This document shows positions 24,392 through 36,790 of a stretch of DNA of 64,000 nt, piece by piece; position 1 is the first letter of the stretch, and each line of letters opens with the position of its first letter. A program made the translations under genes and the position numbers. The notes beneath the pieces are model-generated. The model saw only the letters and a program-made list of their open reading frames with translations, ran no database searches and was not told where the DNA came from. The stretch covers positions 56,500,501 to 56,564,500 of the forward strand of contig NC_134111.1 in the NCBI RefSeq assembly GCF_040939455.1. The letters are read 5' to 3'. Source of the stretch: Microcebus murinus (Eukaryota > Chordata > Mammalia > Primates > Cheirogaleidae).

Positions 24392-25345
24392 TACAGTTGA
24401 TCCTTGAACAATGCAGGGTTAGGGCCAATAACCCCTGCACTGTCAAAAACCGAGTATAACTTTTGATTTCTCAAAAACTTAACTACTAATAGCCTACTGT
24501 TGACTGGAAGTGTTACTGATAACAGAAACAGTTGACGAGCCTGTATATTCATATTGTATGTTATATATATTACATACTGTATATTCTTACACAAGTAAGC
24601 TAGAGAAATAAAAATGTTATTAAGAAAGTCATAAGGAAGAGAAAATACATTTATAGTACCATACTGTATTTTTCGATATCTTAAGTTTACATTGTCCATT
24701 TATAAGATGAATTGTCTGTCTGAAATGGCAGGCAACTGCAACTGAGGGCCTCAATCTACGGCACGTATCAAGCAATTCAACTTTTTCTCATAATGCCATG
24801 ACTTTCCCCTGCTTCTTGGGAGCACTTCCAAGCATCACTAGTGGCGCTTCATATGGGTCTCATGGTGTTATTCAATGTTTACGGTATTACACTAAACATA
24901 ATGAAGAATACTGGAGAACCGTGAGAGATCACTTTTTACCGTGATAACAAAATACACCAGAGAGGTGAACTGCTCATGCAAAGTGATTAGCATCATGTGG
25001 TGTTTTAAGCAGATACTCACAATACTTGAGTTCACTGCAACAGGAGGTGGCTATGAAATTATTATAGTCATACAGTATGTACTATGGTTAATTTTATACA
25101 GTTAGGATTTAATACTGAATCTCTACATTTGTTTATATTTCTCTCAACTGCAAATAGTGCCATGTATGGTCTGTAAGTGTTTGTATGTGTAAGTTTTAAA
25201 ACATTTTAACTTTTTATAATAGATTTGGGTATACTGTATAGAGTAGTAAATGATAAAATGGATTAGTATCTACATTTATTTTATGCATTCATGACATATC
25301 CTTTCCTTAATTTTTTTGATATTTCTAGGCTACTTTGAGGGAGGC
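24392..25345 (-). mobile_element. Tigger-like (pogo) DNA transposon remnant
   Basis: 'ttgatccttgaacaatgcag' at the left end and 'aacttaactactaatagcct' are the reversed terminal part of Tigger-type elements. 'taatgccatgactttcccc' and 'gtctcatggtgttattcaat' lie in the interior. Stops interrupt all frames. The opposite terminal repeat was not found, so the right boundary is approximate. Confidence 0.6.
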
Positions 25346-25465
25346 AGTTCACTGCAGAGTCAAGGCCAGGTACCACTGAAAGGCACACGGTGAGCCTAGT
25401 GGCAGCAGTTAGGGGTTGGGTACATCAGCCCCGAGCGGAGGATGTGGGTGGGATTCCATGGCATT

Positions 25466-26008
25466 AACTACAAGGCCCTACATGATGTAACCTCCTCATA
25501 TCTCTGACCTCATCCCCTCTCTAGCTGCATTGACCTCCCTACTAGTTCCCGAAACTGCCAGGCTGCCCCCATCTCAGGGCCTCTGTTCTTCCTTTTTCCT
25601 CTGTCTGGAACATTCAGAAAATGACTAGTTGTCCTTGTTTGCTGGGCTGGGACTGCCCTGGTTTTAGCACTGGAAGTCTTGCACCCAGGGAAACCTCTTA
25701 GCTCCAGACAAGCCAGGATGGTTGGTCACCTAAACCTTTTCCAGATAGCCACGTTTCACTTCCTCATTTCCTTCACGTCTTCGCATAGATGTTACCTTCC
25801 CTGACCATTTTTTTAAATTGTACTTTTTGCCCTCAAATGCGTACTCCCAACTTCCTTTCCCTGCTTTTATTTTTCTCAGTAGCACTTAATACCTTCTAAT
25901 ATGGTAAATCACATATTTGTTTTATTTAGTTTAGGAATATAAACTCCATGATGACACTTCCTGGCACATAGTAAGCACTTGATAAGTATGTGTTGAACGA
26001 GTGAAATG
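25466..26008 (+). repeat. L2 LINE 3' portion, interrupted near 25620-25735
   Basis: 'actacaaggccctacatgat', 'tctctgacctcatcccctc', 'catagatgttaccttccctg' and 'cctggcacatagtaagcac' are L2 blocks in order to the 3' end. About 110 bp between them ('ccaggatggttggtcacc') does not belong to L2 and looks like a small inserted older element. Confidence 0.7.
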
Positions 26009-27180
26009 AATAAGTCTATCTGATATTATGATAGAAAATATATAGTTCCTGGTTGTAAGACATGTATGCTGTCCTTTAATGATTAGTTTAACATGTTTCA
26101 GATAATAATCATTTATCATAGTTAATTATTTACCAATTATGCTGGTAAAAGGTCAAATCGATCACACACCCATTTCTTCAGTAAGTGAATAGAGAAAGGA
26201 TTTAAAATTAAATCATCCTACTTGGGGGCTGATGGCAATGGCATGCTATTTTTAAATTATGTGAAATAATTTAACACATTACTTATTTAGAATTTGCAAC
26301 CTGAAAAAAATAGGCTAGAAAAATTGGGCCAATCTAGTTGACTGACAGCATTGCCCACTGTGAAATTAATCCACGGTAGCAGCCATACCCTAAACACATT
26401 TTTATAAGCAAACGTTTAAACAGGAACACAGGACAGCTATGAGACCGAAATTCCAGCAGCTATAAAGTCAAAGCATTAGATTGTGCTTTATCTTCAGTGA
26501 TCCACATTTTCTTCAATAAGAAGTGCAGGGGAAGAGAAATAGGTATCATTTGGAGAGATAAATATTTATTTACACTTGAAAGAAAAGTTTTTAGAAAATA
26601 TAATAGATACTCAAACACACAGTTTCATTTCCATAAAATGTAATAGCTTTGACTCCTATTCTTAAGAACTTAGCCCAAACTATAGTTCCCTCTGCTCCAC
26701 AAAGAGTGAAATATGATAAGAAATAGGAAGTGGTCTCTCACAGTATCTTAAGTGAATTCTTTAGCAGAGAATTAATATGCCTCCAAACCCCTTTATCAGC
26801 CAACCTTTAATATGGACAAATAATTATTCTCAAGCTGTGGAGAATTTTTAAAACCAAAAATGTCTAAAATTTTCCTTCAATTTTATTTCTGAAATATTTT
26901 ATCCAAAGAAAATGTAATAAATGAAACCCAAGTGAACATACTGCATGGTGAAAGAAATTATGCGTTAGCCTCCCATGATTTATATATAGATTCACATACA
27001 AAACAGTTCTGTTAAAAATAGATCCTGTATCTTTGTTCTGTTTACAGAACTGTAAAGAAAGCTGATTAATCTAAGTATGTTTGTTACCTGAAGAAGCCTA
27101 GGGTTATACCACATGGCCTGAAGGCTCACTTTCCCAATCAGTCTTTTGTTTCCTAATTTCTAAAAGGCAATGGTTCAAAT
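26009..27180. other. No gene or confident repeat identified
   Basis: AT-rich DNA with no recognised repeat phrase or exon. It could hold regulatory sequence, but nothing here shows that. Confidence 0.45.
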
Positions 27181-27183
27181 GGG

Positions 27184-27324
<141 letters not shown>

Positions 27325-27328
<4 letters not shown>

Positions 27329-27600
27329 TTTGGCAGGGTCTCACTTTGTTGCCTAGGCTAGAATGTAGTGGTGCAATCATAGCTCACTGCAACCTGGGCT
27401 CAAGTGATCTTTCTGCCTCAGTCACCCGAGTACCTGGGACTATAGGCACATGCCTCTATGCCCAGCTAATTTTTGTATTTTTTATAGAGACAGGATCTCA
27501 CGATGTTGCTCAGTCTGGTCTCGAACTCCTGGCCTGAATCGATACTCCTGCCTCTCCTTCCCAAAGTGCTAGAATTGCAAGGGTGAGCCACTGTGCCAAT
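27325..27600 (-). mobile_element. Alu, minus strand
   Basis: Reversed Alu from 'agggtctcactttgttgcc' to 'gggtgagccactgtgcc'. Moderately diverged, with both arms present. Confidence 0.9.
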
Positions 27601-27771
27601 TCAGATGTTTATTGTATCTTTGTTGGAATTCTACTAAAGGCTAAAGTATTTTTCGTTATGCTCCGTTAATTAGTTTTTATTCTCTTTAAAGTTATAAATT
27701 AAACTTCCACATGGAGTCAAGGGATATATGAGGATTTTTTTTTTTTAATTAGATGAAATTGGTTAAGACTG

Positions 27772-28152
27772 TTGTTAGGGGCTGAACCTGTCCTTCCTGC
27801 CTCCCTCCTCAAATTACTATTTTGAAGGCTGACCTCAGGTACCTCAGAATGTGGCTGTATGTGGAGACAAGGCCTTTAAAGAGGTGGTTAAGTTAAAATG
27901 AGGTCATTAGAAAGGGCTCTAATCTAATCAGACTGGTATACTTACAAGAACAGGAAATTTGGATACACAGAGAGCCACCAGGGATTCGTGAGTACAGAAG
28001 GGAGACTATGTGAGGACACAGTGAGAAGGCAGCCCTCCACGAGCAAGGAGAGAAGCCTCAGGAGAAATCCTCCCCACCAACGCCTGCATCGCAGACTTCC
28101 AGCCTCCACCACTATGAGGAAATTTTTTGTTGTTTAAGTCACCGGTCTGTGA
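27772..28152 (+). mobile_element. Solo LTR, MaLR/MLT1-like
   Basis: 'acctcagaatgtggctgtat', 'caaggcctttaaagaggtgg', 'ctatgtgaggacacagtgag' and 'cgcagacttccagcctcc' appear in order with 'ttgttgtttaagtcaccg' at the 3' end. Confidence 0.7.
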
Positions 28153-28155
28153 TAG

Positions 28156-28295
28156 TCATGCGTCACATAATGGTGGGAATATGTTTTAAGAAACATGTAG
28201 TTAGGCGATTTTGTTGTGCAAACATCATCATAGAGTGCACTTACACAAACCTAGATAGTAGACTCTCCTGTACACCTAGTGGCCGGGTCATCCTT
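28156..28295 (+). mobile_element. DNA transposon end fragment
   Basis: 'tagtcatgcgtcacataatg', 'tgtagttaggcgattttgtt' and 'catagagtgcacttacaca' match the start of a common mammalian non-autonomous DNA transposon whose consensus begins cagtcatgcgtcgcttaa. I do not commit to a family name. Truncated on the right. Confidence 0.6.
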
Positions 28296-28984
28296 TTGTG
28301 GTGCGTGATTGTGTTTTGTTAGGCAGCCTTAGCTAGCTAATACAATGAACTCTAAAAATATGGTAGTCGTTAATGCTAATTCTAAGAGCTAAGCCATTCT
28401 CCTTTTAGTCCCTGATCAAAATGCAATTTCAGTGTTCTGTTTGTTTGTTCTATGGACTGGGGGCTGGTGACTTTTGCCTGCTTAGCCACCTCAGCCCTCA
28501 GCAAGGATCCCCTATTCCCTTCCTCCTTACTCGCTCTTCCCCTCCGTATCTTTCCCTTTGCTTCACTTCAGCTCTTTCCCTTCCAGGGATTTTGAAATGA
28601 TCCACATGCTGCAACCAGATGCCTTTAAATGTATGAAAGTGGAAAAAAAGTCAAGTTTTATTTTAAATGTGAAAAATAGCGAGAAACCCAAAGGTGAAGG
28701 AGGAGGAGGTACCAGACCTCCTGAAAAAAATTAGGATATCATCCTTCCTTGCCTTATAAACAAAAGTCTTAATAGTAGAACAGATTTCTAACTAAATAAC
28801 TTTTAAAAATAATTTAATGATTTTACATTTCACTGTCATTATAAGTCTCTCTCTGTCTTCTTTTCTTTGAAGAAAAAAAATTTCTCTCAGTTCCCTTTTT
28901 TTTCTATATCCCTTATTTTTTTTATATATCTCTTATTTTGGCTATGAAATCTATCTCCATTCCTATTTTCCCCCATCAGATGTC

Positions 28985-29030
28985 CAAGATTGGCAAATAG
29001 TAGGCACTCAATAAATGCTTGATTGATGAA
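28985..29030 (+). repeat. L2 3' terminal fragment
   Basis: 'atagtaggcactcaataaat' followed by 'gattgatgaat' is the standard L2 3' end. Confidence 0.6.
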
Positions 29031-29064
29031 TATATAAATACCAAAGTACACACTGACATTTTCT

Positions 29065-30212
29065 ACCTATCATTGTCCCCAGCTCGGCTCTGGTCTGAGT
29101 GAGCCTCATCCTCTCTCCTGGATCATGGGGGGACACTCCTAACCTGGTCCCCTGCTCCTCATGTTCCTGACAGTCTATTCTCAACACAGCAGTCAGTGGC
29201 TCTTGTAAAATATAGGACAGATGTGTTGCTACCCTACTGAAAGTTCCACCATGATTCTCCGTGTCACTCGAGAACACACCAAGACCTTACAACAGCCCAC
29301 AAGGCTCTCTGAGGGGAGACTGCCCTCTCCTCAGTCTCAGTCTCTCCACACTACTGGGGCCCTGGCTCTTCTCCAGCACCTCTAATTATAATTTTAGAGC
29401 GTTTATACTGGTTTTCCTTTTGCATGGAATATCCTTGCTATGGGCTGAATTGTGTTCCCCACAAATTCATATGTCGAAGTCCTAACCCCAGTACCTCAGA
29501 ATATGACTATTTAGAGACAAGGCCTTTAAAGAGTAACTAAGTTAAAATGAGGTTGCTGGAATTGGCCTCCAAGATGATTGTGGCCTTATAAAAACAGGAA
29601 ATTTGGACACAGACACTCACAAAAGAAAGACCATGTGACGACATAGGGGGAAGAGGGTTGCCTACAAGCCAAGGAGAGAGGCCTCAGAAAATATCAACTC
29701 TGCTGACACCTTGATCTCAGACTTCTAGCCTCCAGAACTGCGAGAAAATAAATTTACGTTGTTTATGACCCACAATCTGTGGTACCTTATTGAGGCAGTC
29801 CTAGAAAACTAATATGACCCCCAAAACTCACTCCCTCATCTCCTGCAAGCATTTTTGAAAAGGTGATTTTCTCAATAAGACTACCTGGATTACCCTACTT
29901 AAAATTACAACCTTCCTTAACCCTCTTCCGTTCTCAGCATCCCAAACTCTAGTCCCAATTCCCCTTACTCTGTTCCACTTTTTCCTTTTTTTCCCCAATA
30001 GCATTTATCACCTTCTAGCACACTCCAAAATTACTTATTTATTGTGTGTATTTTTTATTATTTATCTCTCCCTGCTGGAATTTAAGCTCCACAAGGGTAG
30101 AGATCTTTGTCTTTTATTGTTCCCTGATGTATTCTCTGTGCCAAACACCTGGAGTACTGTTTGACTCATAGTAGCTGTTCAATAAATATTCATTGACTCT
30201 TGAATGAGTGAA
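29065..30212 (+). repeat. L2 LINE, split by an LTR
   Basis: 'cagtctattctcaacacagc', 'ttacaacagcccacaaggct' and 'tttgcatggaatatcct' precede the LTR at 29433-29816. After it, 'agcatttatcaccttctagc', 'aatttaagctccacaaggg' and 'ttcaataaatattcattg' complete the L2 3' end. Removing the LTR restores the L2 order. Confidence 0.75.
29433..29816 (+). mobile_element. Solo LTR, MaLR/MLT1-like, inside an L2
   Basis: 'tgctatgggctgaattgtgt', 'acctcagaatatgactattt', 'gccttataaaaacaggaaat', 'gctgacaccttgatctcag' and 'actgcgagaaaataaattta' come in order, ending 'gaaaactaatatga'. Closely related in layout to the LTR at 27772. Confidence 0.75.
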
Positions 30213-30384
30213 TGAAACAGGATACTTACTTTTATATATAACCAAAAGTAATTTTCTTTGAGAAACACAATATATTTTCTCAAATTAACTTAGTCTGTTT
30301 TATTTCAAAATACATCTCTTCTCATATAAGAATTTCTGTATTGTTTAACTGAGAAATTGGGGAAAAAATTCAAAAGCCTTTTTG

Positions 30385-30618
30385 CATTTATTGAGCACTT
30401 GTAAAATATCAATTTATATGGATTGTCTTACTTAATTTTCACAAAAATCCTATAAGATGTATCCTATAAAAAGGACTCCCGTTTTACAGATTAGAAAATA
30501 GAATGATAAAGAGGTTAAATAACTTGTTCACAGTTCTTGTGAACAATCATGGAAGAGAATTGAATCTGGGCAATGTGACCCCAAAGCCTGTGCTCATAAC
30601 CACTCTATTATACAGCCA
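30385..30618 (-). repeat. MIR SINE, minus strand, near full length
   Basis: 'tttattgagcacttgtaaaa', 'ccgttttacagattagaaa', 'gaggttaaataacttgttc' and 'gcctgtgctcataaccactc' are reversed MIR blocks in order. Confidence 0.8.
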
Positions 30619-31067
30619 GGTAGAGGGATATCATTGATTTCCAAGTCCATGTGGTATAACCTTTTGTGCTGTTGACCTCCAATTCCAACACTTCAGATTC
30701 CCAAAGTTGTAGTAGAAATTATAAGTGTATATGAATATATATTCATAGTTTATGTAAATATATAATAAACTATAGATTATGATTTTGATGGAAATACAGT
30801 TAGTGTCTTATTTTCATTTGTTTTTTGCTATGTCTTAGCATTTGTATTTAATAAATGTCTTATTTTAAAAATTTCTTTTATTTGGTATCAAATTTCCCCC
30901 TTCAGTTGCTTTCTAACTCTAAATTACTTTTTTTCCCTCCAGAAACTCAGTTAGCCATGGCTAATAGCAATATCATGTTCTTTGTTGTCTCTGTTTTATA
31001 TTTTGGGCTACAATTTTTGGTAAAAAACAAACAGTAACTTTCTTAACTATCAGAAAAGAATATTCAG

Positions 31068-31400
31068 GCCATGCACAGTGGCACATGCCTATGACTCCAG
31101 GGCTTTGGGAGGCTGAAACAGGAGGATTGCTCGAGGCCAGGAGTTTGGGATAATCCTGGGCAAGATCTTCACATCTACAAAAAAGTTTTTTAAAGAAAAT
31201 TAGCCAGATCTGCAGTTGGAGTTCCAGCTACTCAGGGAGGCTGAGACAGGAGAATCACAGAGCCCAGGAATTCGAGGTTGCAGTGAGCTGGAATTATGCT
31301 ACTGCACTTCAGCCTGGGCAACAGAAGTCAGACGTGAGATCCTATCTCTAAAAAAAAAAAAAAAGAAAGAAAAATAAAGAAAGAAATAAAAGAAAAGAAA
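31068..31400 (+). mobile_element. Old Alu with A-rich tail
   Basis: Diverged Alu from 'ggccatgcacagtggcacat' to 'cagcctgggcaacagaagtc' and a long tail of A with g and t interruptions to about 31404. Divergence suggests an early Alu subfamily. Confidence 0.85.
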
Positions 31401-31687
31401 AAAACATTCAGGTTTTAGGTTTACATTATTCAATAAGGAAGGTTAAAAAACTCAATAATTTAATCCATTAAAGTCACAGGCGATGAAATATATTATCTTG
31501 AAAGTATGACCCTTAGGTAACTTTGATCTTTAGATTTGTAGGATTAAGATGATTTATTTCCTCCTCTCCACCACATTGTAATCCACATGTTAGCAGAACC
31601 AGGTGAATAGTGGAGTTTTGAATTATGATTGCTTGACTCCACTCAATAGGTGTACTTGAGGTGTGGATAATCGACCAAAAGGAAGAT

Positions 31688-32072
31688 GTTAAGGACTGTT
31701 TGTAGCCTCCAAAATTCATATGTTGAAATCTAACCCCTAAGGTGATGGTATTTTGAGGTGGGGCCTTTTGGGAGAGAGTTAGATCACGAGGCATACCCTC
31801 ATGAATGGCATTAGTGCCCTTATAAAAGAAGAGACCAGAGAACTAGCTCCTCTTCCCCGCCCCCACTACATGAGGATACAAGAAGTCGGCATTCTGCAAC
31901 CTGGAAGAGGGTCCTCCCAGAACCTACCCATACTGGCACCCTGATCTCGGACTTCCAAGCCTTCAGACTTCAGCGGAAATGTGTATCTCAAACTGTGAGA
32001 AATGCATTTCTGCTGTTTATAAACCACCCAGTTTGTGGTACTTGTTATAACAGCCCAAACTGACTGAGACAG
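31688..32072 (+). mobile_element. Solo LTR, MaLR (MLT1/MST-like)
   Basis: 'aaaattcatatgttgaaatc', 'ggtgatggtattttgaggtg', 'ttagtgcccttataaaagaa', 'cactgtgagaaatg'-type ending and 'ctgactgagacag' lie in MaLR order. The 3' end reads 'aaaccacccagtttgtgg'. Confidence 0.75.
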
Positions 32073-32599
32073 AAGACTAGCCAAGAACCTTAGCAGATCT
32101 CTATAAAAATTAGCACTTTATTTAAATACCAAAGTTTGCATGGAGTTATGGACCATGCAGTTACGGACCAGTACCTCTCAGCATCTTGGAGTCCATCCTA
32201 GCAGGGCCGTCAGTGGTGTCCAGCAACGAATCCATGAATCTGTTGCCAATGGCTCCCTCGCTCATTCCCCACATTTGTTTGCAAATCTTCACTAGTATTA
32301 TTAAAGCCCCTGAAGTTACCACCTCCCTCTTTATCTCAGAATACAAATTTGCTTCTATTGTATAGAGAAAACAGGGGCTTTTCAGGAAGAAATAAATCCC
32401 TCAATTTCCTACCCCTCTATGTCAAGTTTATCTGTGACCTTATCTATCTCTAATCTTTCCTTATTTTTCTGCCAACTCCAGGAAACTTCCAGCGTTGCCC
32501 CTCATCCATTTCTACCATATATCCTACATTTACATTTTCTTTATGTCCTATTTGTTCCTCAATCCCTGATCTACTACTTGATAAAGCAGATAAACTTTT

Positions 32600-33715
32600 C
32601 AGCTCTCATCTTACATACCTCCTACTTCATGGACCATTCTTAGGCCTCCTTAGTTGTCTCCTTCTTCTTTTCCTGCCTTCGATATCCTGTGTCTTGAGCC
32701 TTCTCATCATTCTCATGTTCCCAGAGAGAATCTTGTGCATTCTATGACTTTAAACACAGAATATGTTATATGCTGCAGATTTCCAGATTAATATCTCTGA
32801 GAGCCCAAACCTCCCCTCTGCACTCAGCACTTGTATATACCATTGTCAATTTGCCATTCTCTTGGATGCCTCACTGAGCTTGTCCAAAATACAGTTTCTT
32901 TTAATCCTGCTTGTTTCCTAGCTCTGCAGCTCAGGACAGGGCACCTGTTCAGCTGTTTAAGCCAGAGATCTGGAAATTGTACTAAATTCCTTCCTCTCCC
33001 TAACTGTCTATACCCACAAACATCTAGTCTAATAGCAAGTCTTGTGATAATACCTCCAAAATGTATCTCAAACCAATCCACTCCCCAACCTCACTTTCAT
33101 CTCCTAGTTCGGATGAGAGGCTCCCTGCTTCTATTCCTTCTCCTCATGAGCTCTTGACTCTATAACCCCCTTTCCATCTCCCATATCATATTTCAGGTCC
33201 TCATCACTTTCCCTTTGGACCACTGCCATAGCCTCTTGTCATATTTCAGTCTAATCCCTTTGCCCCATTGCTGCCAGTTGGATCTTTTTAGTGTGTGAGA
33301 TCCAGAATCTTTAGCATTGCATACAAGGTTCTCCATGATCTGGTGTCTCTTGGACTCCACACTCATTTCCCTGCCTTGCTCCCTATTGAGAGTCACACAA
33401 CACTATACACCTTCCCTGCTTCTGTGCTTTTGCTGCCTACTTTCACAATCTCAACTCATTATTCATCTGCCTTACTCCTATTTGCCCTTGGAGAGATTCA
33501 GTTAAAGTTCTATCCCTTCTGGAAAACCTCCCCTGATTTCTCACAATTCAAGGATTTGGCCCTTGAGTTTCCCATCTAACTTTTGTCATGGCATTTATCG
33601 CGGAATATGCTATCTCTTCCACTAGACTGAATGATTTGAGAACAGAGACTCAGATTGTATATGGTTAGCACATGGTCAGTGCTCACTAAATGTTTATTAA
33701 ATAAATTAATAGATG
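32600..33715 (+). pseudogene. L2 LINE with decayed reverse-transcriptase C-terminus
   Basis: One of the better plus-strand L2 copies. Near 33295 the frame reads AYKVLHDLVSLGLHT, corresponding to the AYKALHDL motif at the C-terminus of L2 ORF2. 'ctttcatctcctagttc' precedes it. 'ctggaaaacctcccctgatt' and 'gcacatggtcagtgctcact' lead to the 3' end. Stops and frameshifts show it is dead. The 5' boundary is approximate. Confidence 0.7.
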
Positions 33716-33889
33716 AATAATATAGTTTTCAATAAAATTGGAGAAGTACAGATATTGGGCACAAAATAAAAAGGCAACATAAAACATAAGTCTGGAGAAG
33801 ACTGAGATGAAAGAGTGAACAAAGGAAGAACGTTCACTTTTCTCTTTATGTGCTTATTTAAAAAATATAACTGGCTGTTGTGTGGGAAT

Positions 33890-34070
33890 TATGAGAGCAT
33901 GATATGAGAGTTAATGGAACTAGGCTCATTATACGCCTAACTAATTGAATAATCTCAGAAAAATCACTTAAGTCACCTGGCCTCAATTTCCCCACATGGA
34001 AAATCAGGGGATTGGCTAAGCTAAATGTTCTTTTAAGACCTTTTCCACATTTAAAATTCTACTATTTTAT
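33890..34070 (+). repeat. MIR SINE
   Basis: 'aaatcacttaagtcacctgg', 'tcaatttccccacatggaaa' and the trailing 'tttaaaattctactatttta' follow the MIR 3' half. Confidence 0.65.
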
Positions 34071-34489
34071 AAATGGAACAAATTAGCAACTTTATAATAG
34101 AACTATGAGTTCCCTTTTTCTGTTTTAAGACTTAATCTTTATATACTCTTCAGATATTAAAAAGCCATTCAATAATTTCCTAGAACTAGTTTAATATCTC
34201 GGGGTAGTAGCACAGCAGAACCCCTAAACTTCTTGCCTGCAGGATATCAGAGAACAAAGCATCATTTGATCTCTTGGCACAGATGACTTTTTACCCAAAA
34301 AAGTCTAAATAACAACATCATTCTTTTGAGCTGTGTTCTGTAAACCAGTGTTTCAGGAGATAGAAATAGAGGTCATTAGAGGTCAAGTTAGTTCGGAAGA
34401 TGGCTGCATCCCCAAGCCCTTATTGGAGATGCACAATCTATTTTGGCCTCCTGAAAGCTCAGGGAAGTCCTGCTGTATAGAAACGTGCT

Positions 34490-34605
34490 TAGTTCAGCAT
34501 TTTCCTAACCAAGGTGAGCATGGAACACTTTTTTCATGGCACACATATTCACATCCTGTGGCAATTGTTTTTTTGGCACCAATGTGGGAAACTCTGATTT
34601 AGAAC
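34490..34605. mobile_element. hAT (Charlie-type) fragment (tentative)
   Basis: 'cagcattttcctaaccaagg' at one end and 'gtgggaaactctg' at the other form a rough terminal inverted repeat beginning with CAG, with 'atggaacacttttttcatgg' inside. This resembles MER58-type elements. Confidence 0.4.
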
Positions 34606-36385
34606 AGCCTTTCTGCTACTGTGTTCCCTTTTGTTTTTTGTTTCATAAAGTTCCTTGTACTATAAGCAGCTTGACTCAAGCTAAGACTGTTTTATAGTTT
34701 GGAAATGCCCTTGACGATTCCTTTCCAACCTGATCATTATCTCCACCCAATCCATTTTTCTGTCTTAGACTGCCTTAATGTCAAAGTTAATTTGCATGGA
34801 ATTTCTTAAAGGTACCTACACATCACCTTAGAGGACTTCCATTTCACTTTCTTGTTACCGATTAAGGTGGCTATAACCTTTTCTTTATAACACTTTAAAA
34901 CACATTTGTATAGTTATATAGTTATAGAAAATTTCCAGCTGATCTAGTGGGTACTTATGCTTTTGTAAAAAATACATTATCTTAGAAATTGCTTGAATTT
35001 TTGTCCTATCACACTGGAACCATACCTTATTGGTAGTTAAAGCACTTAAAGTACAGAAGAATATATTCATTCCATACTTCTTTGCACATAATAGATGCTA
35101 TTCTGAGAAGCCAGTTGAAGTCTGAGAATGGTATGTCATCCTGTTGTCAGCAGGACAAACTGAAAATCTGTAAAATGTTCCTCTCATGTTTTATTATTCA
35201 AACAACAGCTTCTCGCCTCTTTTCTACACAGATCTACTAATGCTTCATCAACTCCAGATCAGAGTTGAGGCCTCAAGCTGAAAAATTACAAAGCTTCAAT
35301 TACTTGTCCTACTTTATAGAGATTTATTTTTAAAGCAGGCAAAGAACAGTTTTTGATGGTCTGTGCTGCCGGACCTCTCATGCTCGGCATGACTGCAGAC
35401 AGCTGCAACCAAAGTTAGCAAGAGGCTAACTGGCTTTGACCTGACCGTGGTACTCCATCAATAATCTGAAGCACACACTGGGGCTATAGCCAAAAAAGTT
35501 GACAGCTGTCTTCTTAGGAGCATTTCACAACAATTTCAGGGAGCCTGATTATAACTTATTTTAAAGATCCTCTGGTTTTGAATTTTGGAAGACCCAGTAG
35601 TTGAATGGGGCTAATCTGAATAATATCATAATAGCTCCATTTAGGACTCAAATGAAACAATATGTTTGATGGAGCTGTAAAACAAATATTGGTTAGAGAA
35701 AAAGGAAGGTATCATTATTCTTGGCATTGTTTTTAAATGACAGACTCAGCTCTAAAAAGGAAATTATGGTTATAGGATATATGAGTGAAATGGACTGACC
35801 CAAGTTTTAAAAAAACTAGAGCCATAAGTATTTTTACAAATACTTTTTTTTAACAAATACATTTTTTTACAAATGCATTTTTACAAATGACCAGTAGCTA
35901 GGTCATTTTATAGGTAGGATAATTAAAATAAATAGAATATTGGCCTAAGAATAGATAGATTAGTGAAATATAATAAACAACCTAGAGATTACTGTAAGAA
36001 TTTAAAATCAGATAAAGGCAATAGCACAAATCAAAAGGGATGAGAAAGTTATTGAATAAATAGCATTGTGGTAACTGGATAAACACAGAAATAATTATCC
36101 TCATCTAGTTTTTCCAGTAGGGGTGGGTATATTAAAACTAGGGGGCTTTTAGAGCTAAATAAATAAATAAATACTATAACATTCAATAGTAGGGAATTGC
36201 TTATGTAAATTGTGACACATTTATGAGATGAAGTTGTAAAGTGTCATTAAAAATTATAGTTACAAAGATTATTTGGCAATAAAAAATATATGATATAGTA
36301 TTACGTTAAAAGGGTAGACTATAGCAAAATTCATGCACCTCTATTGCTTAAGATTAAATTTAAATACATGTGAAGAAAGCCCTAA
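34606..36385. other. No gene or confident repeat identified
   Basis: Mixed composition. At 35815-35890 there is a local series of 'tttttacaaat' repeats. No exon or repeat family is recognised. Confidence 0.45.
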
Positions 36386-36790
36386 ATAACAGCGGCTTAA
36401 AGTAGATAGACGCTGTTAAGTGAAAGTCCGCTGGGCAGTCCAGGGCTGGGATGGTGACAGTGCATAGACATCAATCTTGTTGTTCCACTATGCCTCAAAG
36501 TGCGGACTCACCTTCAAAGCTGAAGATAGAAGCAGAGAGATGAAGGAAAAAAGACAAAGGGTCCAGGTGTTGTCTCTGAAGGATGAGTCCCAGAAGCGGC
36601 CACATGACCCTTCTGCTTAGATCTCTCTGGCCTGAACTCAGTCAAATGGCCACTCCTAACTGCAAGGAAAGCTGGGAAAGGCAGTCTCTAATCTGGATGG
36701 CCATGTGTGCAGCCAAAAATTATGCTCTTTCTTATCAAAGAAGAGGGGAGAGGGGACCTGGGGGGACAGCCAAACGTCTCTGTTACAACA
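36386..36790 (+). repeat. Old interspersed repeat, class not assigned
   Basis: 'cagtccagggctgggatggt', 'cggccacatgacccttctgc', 'aactgcaaggaaagctggga' and 'gatggccatgtgtgcagcc' occur in an order I recognise from an old dispersed mammalian repeat. I cannot fix its class. Confidence 0.4.
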